64,000 bases of DNA from Acorus gramineus (lineage: Eukaryota; Streptophyta; Magnoliopsida; Acorales; Acoraceae): the NCBI GenBank assembly GCA_030737835.1, contig JAUJYN010000103.1, forward strand, positions 1-64,000, written 5' to 3'. How positions within the stretch are numbered: position 1 is the stretch's first letter; every line of letters begins with the position of its first letter. Under the pieces are notes generated by a model. It did not search any database, had not been told where the DNA came from, and was given only the letters and a program-made list of their open reading frames with translations. Below are positions 50,022-60,147 of this stretch, piece by piece. A program made the position numbers and the translations under genes.

Positions 50022-51436
50022 AAATCCTCTACAAAGGACCCCAAAATTCTCCATAAAAAAATATATCCAACTACCTCAAACTCCATACACTCCATCTCTC
50101 ATTTGATTATCAACCTAGCTAACAATAAATTAATTTTTATTTTCTGTTTATAATATTTAAATTTTTTATTTTGGGTCGATGATTTATTTATTGTTTTTAA
50201 GATTTTTCTCAATGAATATTTTAGGTTTTTTCATTTTTCATTTTAATTATGTTTTTTTTTACTATAACAAGTGAATTGATTCATTCATTCATAGAGAAGT
50301 GAGTCCTCTCCAACACGAAATCAAGGTGAAAAAGAAAAAAAGGAACCTAGAATTAGTTTTTCTATGTTTTCATCATGTAATTAATTATTTTTGTGGATTA
50401 GTAATTTTTTTTTGGTAAAAAAAGAAATATGCTCAATCAATTTCTTTTGAATTCATAATTTTTGCATTTTTTGAATTCTAATTAGATAGGTAATAGGTTT
50501 TACATGATTTTATATGTATATATTATTTGTGTAGAGGGTCGCCTTGTTAATGTGTTTTCTACTAATTAGAACACATGCATATAATATAGGATTCTCTTAA
50601 TGATTGGGATGATTTGGAAGGTTCAATTAATTAAACTTGTATATTAGCATTACAGTTTCTAGATGTTAAATTGTAGAATTTAAAATCTTATTTTTTTTGT
50701 CATGAAGATGACACGATGTGAAATTATATTGATATAGTTTGTGTTTTCAAAATTGGCAGAAAGGAACCTTTGGTGGATTTTTTTGTTTTACTTTAGTGTT
50801 AAATTTTATGATTTATATATACCTCATTTAATTAGATATAATATGTTGTTTTTATATGTATTAGATTTACATATCAATGTATTTACCCTTTGTAACATTG
50901 TATTCATAAAGCATATATTTGTTTAATGATTATTAAGTTTTTCACTTCTTCTACCTTGCCAATGCCTTAGCTATTCTTTATTTTGTATTTTTGGTGTTTC
51001 TACTCGTATAGGCAAAATACATATGACAAAAAATCAAGTATATTTTTATTCGATCAAGCTTGTCATTCTAATAAGTTTCAATTTTTATTTTATTTATATA
51101 GTTAAATTCACCTCTTGTTTATATCAATTTGGAATTTTATTTGGTTCTTAATGTTTGATGTTGTAGACCTATATAACATGAAATTCAAGTTATAAAGAAT
51201 AAATTTCCAACTACAACTAAAAGTAATGAAAATTCGGACCTATATAACATGAAGTTCAAGTTATAAAGAATAAATTTTCAACTACAACTAAAAGTAATGA
51301 AAATTTGTTTTAGTTTATTTATTATTATGTAGTTGACTTTTATGGCATTGTTCTTCATTAATTTTAGTTAATAATTATTTAATTTTATGTAATTAGCATT
51401 ATGTTTTTATTTACATATATAATTGAAAATGTTATA
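50022..51436. other. AT-rich stretch, possibly the body of a Helitron
   Basis: No gene. At 51166-51307 a 71-bp unit beginning GACCTATATAACATGAA is tandemly duplicated. The right end leads into a Helitron-type 3' terminus at 51438-51467. Confidence 0.5.
51166..51307. repeat. 71-bp tandem duplication
   Basis: Two head-to-tail copies, starting at 51166 and 51237, with only a few mismatches. Confidence 0.9.
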
Positions 51437-51437
51437 C

Positions 51438-51467
51438 CACGTGCTTTGGCACGTGCAAGATAACTAG
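51438..51467 (+). mobile_element. Helitron-type 3' terminus (hairpin plus CTAG)
   Basis: A perfect 7-bp stem CACGTGC / GCACGTG with a TTTG loop (51438-51455) is followed eight bases later by CTAG (51464-51467) and a host T, the textbook Helitron 3' end. A 5' end beginning TC was not found with confidence; TCCTCTAC near 50025 is one candidate. Confidence 0.65.
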
Positions 51468-51498
<31 letters not shown>

Positions 51499-51504
51499 CT
51501 TTTT

Positions 51505-51735
51505 TTGGAGGTAATCCAAAGCTAGGACCAGCTCCGGCTTGTAGAACTTGAAATTTGATCCAATTTTTATCAATGATCACGGTTTCGAATGGATTTGGTG
51601 GTTTTTGGAGGGGATGGAGAGGCAGACGTACCTGATGACTTCATCAGAGAACATCTTCTCTGTCTGCCTCCATCTCAACAAGTTCAGATCGCCTCCGGAG
51701 CAGAAATCCATGGTGAATCCAACGATCCGATCGGA
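51505..51735 (-). pseudogene. AGC-family protein kinase fragment (two exon-like pieces)
   Basis: The minus strand at 51735-51632 reads IVGFTMDFCSGGDLNLLR, then RQTEKMFSDEVI, and stops at a perfect donor AG|GTACGT. The second piece (51546-51505) reads FYKPELVLALDYLQ. Together they match kinase subdomains V to VIa of plant AGC kinases (pattern FCSGGDL ... RFYxAELVLALEYLH). Nothing before or after is kinase-like; both sides run into TA repeats. A captured or eroded gene fragment, not a functional gene. Confidence 0.65.
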
Positions 51736-51736
51736 G

Positions 51737-51738
<2 letters not shown>

Positions 51739-51776
<38 letters not shown>
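51739..51776. repeat. (TA)n microsatellite
   Basis: An uninterrupted TA run between the kinase fragment and the MITE. A shorter TA run lies at 51471-51499. Confidence 0.95.
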
Positions 51777-51780
<4 letters not shown>

Positions 51781-51783
51781 AAT

Positions 51784-52064
51784 GATAAGATGTGGTCATC
51801 ATACCCTCTTCCTTAGGTATGGTCACTATGTCATTATCATCCAATTAAATGGATTTTAATCAGATGGTTAAAATAATCACCCATGAAATCACACATATCC
51901 CTATAAATCGTGATCCCTCTTTTTTCTTCACACAATCTCCCTATTTTTCTCTTGTGATTTTTTTTATGAAATATCTTCTCACCATCCGATTAAATGCACC
52001 CCAATTGTACGGTGATTATAAGGTGACTGCATATTAAAATGAGGTATGATGTCCGCACCATATC
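51784..52064. mobile_element. MITE with 22-bp imperfect inverted ends, between TA repeats
   Basis: 51784-51805 (GATAAGATGTGGTCATCATA plus CC) and the complement of 52064-52043 (GATATGGTGCGGACATCATA plus CC) agree at 18 of 22 positions. TA runs flank both sides, so a TA target is plausible but the exact duplication cannot be read. No ORF. Confidence 0.65.
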
Positions 52065-52065
52065 G

Positions 52066-52067
<2 letters not shown>

Positions 52068-52150
<83 letters not shown>

Positions 52151-52176
52151 ACACACACACACACATACACACATAC
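52068..52176. repeat. Long (TA)n followed by (CA)n microsatellite
   Basis: About 80 bp of pure TA repeat, then CA-rich repeat to about 52176. All ORFs made of alternating Ile-Tyr here are artefacts of this repeat. Confidence 0.95.
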
Positions 52177-52235
52177 ACATTTGTATATTTATATCATCTA
52201 ATATATATATTGGTGTGGAGGTAAAATCCACACCA

Positions 52236-52910
52236 TGTTAGAAAACGACACATGTTATGCCAAGACGGATATGAGCCGAGTCACTTAGAGTCCACAGATC
52301 CAGATCCGAATCCAAGCTGTCATGATGACACTCACGACCACGTGGCATGACTAGATCCAGGGTCTAGTTGAACAGTCAGACACCTCATGAGCAAATATCA
52401 CCCCGAGTAGTTAAGACATGATCAGGTTAGAGGCCTAGTCGGACGGCCTTACTCCTCGCGAACGAGCAGGAGAGACGCGACCAGATAAGGGGTCTGGTCG
52501 GGTGATCTTCCACCTTGCAGATACACTTAAAGGGGTAACAGACGAATGAGCAGGCCAAAGGGCCAGGAGCAGAACAAAAGAAACTGTCAGAAGACCATAA
52601 ACGCCTGTAACTGCCAGGCAGACAGTTGAGGCCCATTAATTGCGCAACGTGGACAATTAGTGGACACGGTGTGCTTCATTAACACATGGGGTTTATACCA
52701 AAATCGCCTACTAAGTGTTTAATGGAGAGACGGTTATAATAGCCAAAGGAGAGTGGAAGCGGCAATCTAACTGAGGTGGTCCTATAAAAAAGAAAGTAAC
52801 TCATGCAGCTAAGGTATCGAATTAAATCTCATTTACTATTTTCAAGCCACCAAAAATTTAAGTGAGTTTTATATTAAATCCTCGAAATCCTCGACTGATA
52901 CATCTCTTCA
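52236..52910 (+). mobile_element. LTR-like sequence (probable Gypsy-type LTR remnant)
   Basis: Starts TGTTAGAAAACGACAC. It has moderately GC-rich plant-LTR composition and a TATA-like TCCTATAAAAAAG near 52781 followed by a transcript-start-like region, and it may end at CTCTTCA (52910). No target-site duplication or internal domains were seen, so this is a composition- and promoter-based call. Confidence 0.4.
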
Positions 52911-53220
52911 GAGATCCTTTGGTTGGCAGCACACTGATGTCCCCTTGATTTCTTTGTGAAGGAAGGCTCCGAAAACAGATAGTTTAACTGAAGGGGAAAA
53001 TATCCTCTTCAATTAGGTATTTTTAAAAATATATATTTTTTCTATTGTAATACAAGCATTATCAAATACATGATTGAGAATGTGAATTTCAATCTTATTT
53101 TTTAAATCATGTTTCTTATTAAATAGATTAACATGATTGACAATCTCAATCGATTTAGATTTAAAATATGAGGATTCAAAGAACGTGCATTCCACTTTTC
53201 AACCAAAAAGGGTTGTCTGG
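52911..53220. other. AT-rich flank between the LTR-like sequence and the RIBA3 promoter
   Basis: No gene or repeat with clear ends seen. Confidence 0.4.
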
Positions 53221-53323
53221 TTCCTTTCCTACGTGGCTCCAAATCCAATAGAGATAAAGCAGCCATATCAAATTTCCTTTCCTACGTGGCTCCAAATCCA
53301 ATAGAGATAAAGCAGCCATATCT
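53221..53323 (+). promoter_or_regulatory. Tandemly duplicated 53-bp promoter block upstream of RIBA3
   Basis: The block TTCCTTTCCTACGTGGCTCC through CAATAGAGATAAAGCAGCC occurs at 53221-53273 and again from 53274 with almost no change. Each copy carries ACGTGGC, the core of ABRE/G-box-type bZIP sites, and a GATAA element. It ends about 140 bp before the start codon. Confidence 0.65.
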
Positions 53324-53465
53324 AAAAATTTGAGGCTGCTACTCTCTCAAGAGCCCCACCCAAACAAAATTGTAAAAAAAAGAAGAGTACAATCAATGGA
53401 AGATTATAAAATGTGGATTTCTCTCATTTCCAAACCTTCTGTCCTCTTTTTAGAGTCTCTGTTAC

Positions 53466-56318
53466 ATGGATTGCCTTCTTTTTGGTCAACCCATCCTTCC
53501 CCACACAGTGATCATCTCATCAAGGTATGCGAACATCGAAAGAAACTCTGGGCGTGTTTAAAATTTCATCTTTTCCCTGGTATGGGTGTGTTATTTTTGT
53601 ATTGATTCTTCTCTGTTTCAGCTACCAAAGAAACTTCACTTATTTGCATGGTGTTGGATATGGGTTGAGGCGAACAGGGTCGTTGAGCTATGGATGTTTT
53701 GCGGTCGGTGGAGATGAAATTGGAGGTGGGGAAGTGAATCAAGTGATTGATGGAGGGACTATGAAGGGGAAAGATAATGGGTCTCTTTTTGATGGGTCTG
53801 TTGATCAGTCTGTTGTTTCTTCTTTTGGGACTTTGGATGCTGAGATTACTACAGATACCGTTGGTTTCTTTGTTAGCGATATGGAGGGCGATCCCGACTG
53901 CCCGTCGGACGGGTTCTCCTCCATCGATCGGGTGGTTGATGCGTTGCGAGAAGGAAAGGTTGATTCTTTACTTATCAATTCCTTGTATTCAATTAATTCT
54001 TGGTGATTTGTATGCATAGTTTGGGCATAAAAATGATCTGCTTGAAATTTGATTGGCATGGTTTCAAAGAATAAAAAGATGCATTTTTTACAACCCAATG
54101 TGGATTTTCAGTGGTTGTTAGGGGAGAGTGGATCAAATAATTTTTGTCATCCGTATCTTTTACATTTTGATGATTTAGTTCATTGAGCCGGTTCTCATGT
54201 GTTCAATCACATGAGATTCCCTTTTTAAACATCTTAGCAGTGATGTATTTGTCAAATTTCCTAACAGATGCGATGACATGAGATATGGCTGGACATATTG
54301 TCTTATTGTAATTCATGTTCAGAATTTGCAAAAATCTAATCTATTGGGTGCTGGGTATGCTCATAACTATTCTTCAATTCTCCAGTTTGTGATTGCAGTA
54401 GACGATGACAATGGCGATGGTGGTGGAGATCTTATCATGGCAGCATCGCTTGTGAACACAAATGCTGTTGCTTTTATGATCAAGCATGGTTCTGGGATAG
54501 TTTCTGTAGGAATGTTAGAAGAGGATGTGGAGAGACTGAGGCTTCCTATGATGTCTCTTATCAGTGACATTGAAGATTTGTCTTCTTCAGCTTCCACAGT
54601 AACAGTGGTATGTGTGGATTCATGTTTCATGAATTGGTCATTTTTAATAGGTGGACATGGTATGTTGTCTTATAGTAATTTATGTATGCTTTTTTTTTAC
54701 ATTGCTAGGATGCAAAAACAGTCACATCTACTGGAGTGTCAGCCGCAGACAGGGCTAATACAATTCTTGCACTTTCATCACCTGACTCCAAACCGGAGGA
54801 TTTTAAAAGACCAGGCCATGTATTTCCTCTAAAATACAGAAATGGTGGTGTTCTGAAGAGAGCTGGTCATACTGAGGCTTCGGTTGATTTGGTTACTTTG
54901 GCTGGGCTTCGTCCTGTGTCTGTTTTATCTACCATTGTTGATCCAGAAGACGGATCCATTGCAGGTTTGCCCCAGCTAAAAAAGATTGCTGAGGAAAATG
55001 GATTGCCTATCATCTCCATTACAGATCTTATTAGGTGAGCTTGTTGTAATGATAAATGTCAGATTAAACATTGTTTCCTGACATCCATATGCATTCTGTT
55101 TGCAGATACAGAAGGAAGAGGGAGAAATTGGTCGAGCGGACAGCTGTTTCCCGTCTACCGACAAAGTGGGGCATATTTCAAGTGTATAGCTACCGTACAA
55201 AGTTAGACGGAACAGAACATATAGCTGTAGTAAAGGTATATATATGATACTTGCTTTGTATATCTATTTAATCATAAGTTTTAATCAGTATATTTCCTTT
55301 TGCTAGTGTGGATCTCTAATGTTATCATATCTTTTTTTATCTTACTTGTGTATTCAATTTCGTTATCTTTTGATTTTCATGCTTGTCACTCAAATGTCGT
55401 CTATAGTCAGAAAATTTAGCCAAAACTTCTCTTGCCTTCATATCATATTCATTAAACACATATGCATGGATTCACCTTGATATAATATGGGCCAAACCAA
55501 TAAAAAATCCCTTTATTTAACTATAACTTAATAGACAGTAATCACATCATTTTTGACTTGTGGGTGATATCACATTTTCATTAACGCAAGCATTATTTTC
55601 TTCAGATTACTTGTTAATTCTCATCTACAGCCTGATTCAATATAGATGATGAATAATTGCAGGGAGATATTGGAGACGGACAGGATGTCCTTGTAAGAGT
55701 GCACTCTGAATGTCTGACCGGAGACATTTTGGGATCTGCTCGGTGTGATTGTGGAAACCAATTAGCTTTAGCATTGCAATTGATCGAACAGGCTGGTAGA
55801 GGAGTGCTTGTCTACCTTCGTGGTCACGAAGGAAGGGGTATCGGCTTAGGTCACAAACTACGCGCATACAATTTGCAAGATGAAGGACATGACACAGTTG
55901 AAGCTAATTTAGAACTTGGGCTGGCTGTTGATGCTCGCGAGTATGGCATAGGAGCTCAGGTTAGTTAGCCTTTTCATTCGTTATTATTGTTTCAGCTCAG
56001 ATGCTGACTCAATACCTTCAAATTCTCATAAACTGATTGGATTCTTTGATAATAACTGAACAGATGCTGCGAGACATAGGAGTGCGAACAATGCGCCTGA
56101 TGACTAACAATCCATCCAAGTTTATTGGTCTGAAGGGTTATGGTCTGGCCATCGTTGGGCGCGTTCCCGTCATATCGCCTATAACGGAGGACAACAGGAG
56201 ATACTTGGAGACGAAGCGGACAAAGATGGGTCATGTTTATGGTTCAGATTTGCCAGGTTTCTTACCTGGAATCCCTGGTCCTGATTTATCTAGTACTGAT
56301 AGAAACAAAGAGAACTAA
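53466..56318 (+). CDS. RIBA3: Riboflavin biosynthesis protein RIBA3-like (GTP cyclohydrolase II; DHBP synthase half degenerate)
   Basis: Exons 53466-53524, 53622-53958, 54386-54607, 54709-55034, 55106-55235, 55663-55959, 56064-56318; 1626 nt, 541 aa. The start at 53466 is the ATG whose frame joins exon 2 correctly; longer upstream frames do not. A plastid-transit-like N-terminus leads to the RIBA3-specific GSLFDGS and [20 protein letters not shown]. In the DHBP-synthase half the acidic metal/active-site stretch reads [15 protein letters not shown] (from residue 137) where active enzymes have an Arg-Glu-Asn-Glu-Gly run, although [11 protein letters not shown] remains. The GTP cyclohydrolase II half is intact: zinc ligands C375, C386, C388 ([17 protein letters not shown]), [20 protein letters not shown], and [13 protein letters not shown]. 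Arabidopsis RIBA3 is reported to keep only GTP cyclohydrolase II activity, opening the GTP ring in riboflavin synthesis. Confidence 0.95.
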
Positions 56319-57106
56319 TTTGGCAGGGAAAGCTTTGGTTCTTGAAGCACGTACAAGTAGCTGATTTATTCGTTTCATACCAATTTAACACTTTACCCGG
56401 ATCATGGAAATTTAGTTTTTCAAATTGAGAAATTATGAAATGAACAACAGCATCTGCCAATTGTGAATATATATAGCCATCGGAGATTGATCTGAGTCAA
56501 ACTTCTTGGATCACTGCAGTTTGTAACTACAATGAAGTCTTGATTTCAAATGAAATCATCAGTGAAGAGAGTTTCGACACTATCAGACACTAGTTTCTGT
56601 TACAAGTGCACATATTCAGGGTCAAATACCAAAAATAAATAAAGTCATTTTAACCCCATTTTCACTCTAGACCCGCATCACTTCTTTGGGGCCGGAGCAC
56701 CCACCCAGGAGGTGTTCCCAGATTCCATAAATAATATTTTTTTTTGTATTAAGTACTTCAAATTTGTTTTATCTTTGTAATTACCAACTTTTTCCTTTTG
56801 AACATGTATAGACGCCCCATTTTAAGAATTCGTCTAGGACCCATTTTAAGAGTCGGCCCTGCTTACAAGGAATTGAACCATCTGTTAAAACCATCTTCGG
56901 TTGCAAGGATGCCTGCATCAAAGTTAACATCTAACCAAACAAAATAAAAGTACATATATTAGTACGCGTATCCATGCAAAAAATAAACTTGTTTGTGTGT
57001 TTGTTTATGGGCAATTTCTATTTTTGACCGCAATAATTTTTTGATTATAAAATTAGCATTGGACCGGTTTTAAAAGTCAGCGCTTCAATTTTAAATTATT
57101 ATTTTC
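56319..57106. other. RIBA3 3' flank and TE-like remnants
   Basis: 3' UTR of RIBA3, then a GGGGCCGGAGC / GTCGGCCCTG-bounded stretch (about 56680-56870) that looks like a diverged hAT-type MITE. No gene. Confidence 0.45.
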
Positions 57107-57950
57107 AGTGGTGATACCTAGGCCCCAAAATATAAGCCTCACTCACAAGCCCCATGAGGTGTCAACCTGTCATTGGCTCATTATTTCACTTTTCAAAAAG
57201 GGTAACAAAGCAAAAACCAATTATACCCTCTCATAAAAACTACTCGAAAACACGCGCGCGTATCAAAGAAATCCGGATTCGACGTCCACGATTAAACACG
57301 ACCGTCACTTTCGGCGAGCCAAAACGATCTTTCAAATTCTCTCACCACCAATATTCACGTTCGTTGCAGAAGGGGAAAAAAAACCCTAAATCTGTCTCTA
57401 CGCATCGTTTTTTCTTCCCCGAACTGCTTGGATTCTCTGGAAAAACAAAATGGCGACAAGCGGTAAGAAAACCTTGTTTTCCTTTATTTCCCGAATTTCT
57501 TTTTTTTTTTCTGTGTGTTTGAACGAAATGCTTCGTTTTTCCAAAATAGGGTTTCGAAACAGCTCCTACATTCGTTTGAACTGTACATATGACAGATTGT
57601 TTTAGGGTTTCGATTAGTTTATGAAGATCTTGGCAACATAATGTAACAGATTGTTTACAATACTAATAAATTAAGAGGTGCAAATGTTTTTATTTCTTTT
57701 TTATCAAATGTTTTGATTTTTCCAAACAGGGGATTCGAAGATTCAAAGATTTAACTTGCAGAGTAAATGTAACATATCATATTAGGTTTTACATAATAAA
57801 TGTAACACAAATTGGATTAGCTTTTTTTATTAGGGTTTAGATGTTTTGATTGAATGTAACAAAATATTAAATGTGCTTCTGTAAATGTGACATTTGCACT
57901 CTAAATGTAACAGATTGTATTAGGTTTTGGATTACGGTTTAGATGTTTTT

Positions 57951-58545
57951 GATCAAATGTAACAAAATGTGACATTTGCACTCCAAATGTAACAGATTTG
58001 GTTTTGGAATACGGTTTAAGTGTTTTTGATCAAATGTAACAAAATGTGACATTTGCACTCTAAATGTAACAGATTTGGTTTTGGAGGTTTTCATATGAAA
58101 ATATTAGGTTTTGGATTACGGTTTAGATGTTTTTTGATCAAATGTAACAAAATGTGACATTTGCACTCTAAATGTAACAGATTTGGTTTTGGAGGTTTTC
58201 ATATGACAATATTAGGTTTTGGATTACGGTTTAAGTGTTTTTGATCAAATGTAACAAAATGTGACATTTGCACTCTAAATGTAACAGATTTGGTTTTGGA
58301 GGTTTTCATATGAAAATATTAGGTTTTGGATTACGGTTTAGATGTTTTTTGATCAAATGTAACAAAATGTGACATTTGCACTCTAAATGTAACAAATTTG
58401 GTTTGGGAGGTTTTCATATGAAAATATTAGGTTTTGGATTACGGTTTAAGTGTTTTTGATCAAATGTAACAAAATGTGACATTTGCACTTTAAATGTAAC
58501 AGATTTGGTTTTTGGAGGTTTTCATATGAAAATGTGACATATACA
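57951..58545. repeat. 107/108-bp minisatellite in Ulp1 intron 1
   Basis: Copies of the unit starting GATCAAATGTAACAAAATGT begin at 57951, 58028, 58136, 58243, 58351 and 58458. Each holds several AAATGTAACA or GTGACATTTGCACT words. From 58028 copies alternate between TTTAAGTG and TTTAGATG versions, so the real period is about 215 bp. Confidence 0.9.
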
Positions 58546-58567
58546 TAATAAATGTAACACAAATTGG

Positions 58568-58770
58568 ATAAGATTTCTGTATACCCATCAATGACCTAAG
58601 AAATTACAAGTAAATACATTAAATGTCGCATATGGTTTGTAATATTCACAACTGTTACATTTACTCAAAAGTTGTTACATTTATAAGTACATACTCAATA
58701 GTTGTTACATTTACCTAATAGTTGTTACATTTACTCAATAGTTGTTACATTTACTCAATAGTTGTTACAT
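58568..58770. repeat. Left arm of a 200-bp inverted repeat (antisense of the intron 6 / exon 7 junction)
   Basis: ATAAGATTTCTGTATACCC through TTAAATGTCGCATATGG to repeated ATAGTTGTTACATTTACTC is the reverse complement of 61836-62061, with only a few differences. It lies in intron 1 of the Ulp1 gene. Confidence 0.92.
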
Positions 58771-60020
58771 TTGCAAACTTCATATAATCATGTTCATTCT
58801 TTTTTCAGAGAACAATAGGTCACACAAAGCTGCAAATAAGAAGGGAAAATCAATTCAACCACACTTCAGATCATCCTTGTATAGGATTTATGAAATATTT
58901 TCCACTCTGAAACTGAAGGAAAGACATCTGAATATGCTACAAGCAACACCTTTCTGGAGTCTGTTCAGTGGGTTGTTGGACAAGAAGTATGATTGTAAAC
59001 AAGCTAAAAAGAACGATGAAGATGTAGTGCGGATAATTCAATGTTATGATCCACATTCTGAATCTTTCAAGATTGGTGGCAAAACTTTGAAGATAACTCC
59101 CACAGAAATAGACATTATATTGGGCATCAAATCTGGCAAAAAAGAAGTAAAAGGTAATCAGAATTTCCTGTTTTGAATTACATTTAGTTTTCCAAAAATG
59201 TAACATCATGATCATGATTAATGGGTTTGACTGCACTTTGTTACAGTGAACTATGGCACCAAGCCAAACACAGAGTTCATAAAACGAAGATTTGGGTCCG
59301 TGAGCAGACCTAATGCTCCATATATCAAGGAGCAACTTCTGGTTGCATTGGAGGGAGAATCAAGCCATGACCTCAACGATTTCACGAAGTTGTGCTGCCT
59401 GTACTTGTTTGTGGGGTTATTTTACACAAACAGTGGTCACACCATAGGGTGGGCTACCTTTCAGTATTTAGAGGACATCAACAAATAAAAGAGTTTGATT
59501 GGTCAACATCAATACTAGATTTACTGATGAAGTCAATTCATAAGCATCAGAATAACCCAGCAAGTGTGACTGGCTGTGTTGCTCTGCTACCTGTAAGTTA
59601 ACAACAAATTGTTTTAGTTGAAAACTGCAATCAATATATTTACTGACACTGTTCTTTAACTTCTATGCAGTTCTGGTTATGTGAGCACACAACATTGATT
59701 TCTCCCTCACGTCCATCAGTGTTCCCAAGGTTCAAGAAATGGGATTTGAAAAAATTCCACAAAACCATGTCAAAGATAAACATTCGCAAGTTTAAAGCCT
59801 CACAGGTTATAATTTGAATACTCATAACTCCATTACTGATTCAGTAAAACAATTATTCACATAACTCTATTATAGAACATTAGTATACAAACAATGTAAC
59901 AATAATATTATAAATGTAACAATATAAATATGTGCTACATTGTCTCACACACTATGTGTTGATAATGTAACATTCTGTGATTTAGAAATTAACATATTAA
60001 TATTAGCATTCTAGTTAGGT

Positions 60021-60147
60021 TACATTTATAAGTACATACTCAATAGTTGTTACATTTACCTAATAGTTGTTACATTTACCTAATAGTTGTTACATTTACC
60101 TAATAGTTGTTACATTTACTCAATAGTTGTTACATTACTCAATAAAT
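60021..60147. repeat. Third array of ATAGTTGTTACATTTACC words in Ulp1 intron 4
   Basis: Five or six tandem 19-bp-type units of ATAGTTGTTACATTTACCT occur in the same orientation as the array at 58650-58770. Without the flanking junction sequence this is a separate expansion. Confidence 0.9.

Noticed and set aside
51644-52224. ORFs with long alternating Ile-Tyr runs
   Set aside because: They are translations of TA microsatellites.
53330-53605. 91-aa ORF as the true N-terminus of RIBA3
   Set aside because: Its phase at the 53524 donor does not join the conserved exon 2 frame; the ATG at 53466 does.
57154-57522. 122-aa ORF at the start of the MULE as a separate protein
   Set aside because: It spans the element's terminus and the Ulp1 5' UTR; the supported coding start is the ATG at 57450 in another frame, spliced to 58809.
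57951-58545. Evenly spaced repeats considered as a CRISPR-like array
   Set aside because: The whole 107-bp unit is repeated, with no unique spacers, in an intron of a eukaryotic transposon gene.
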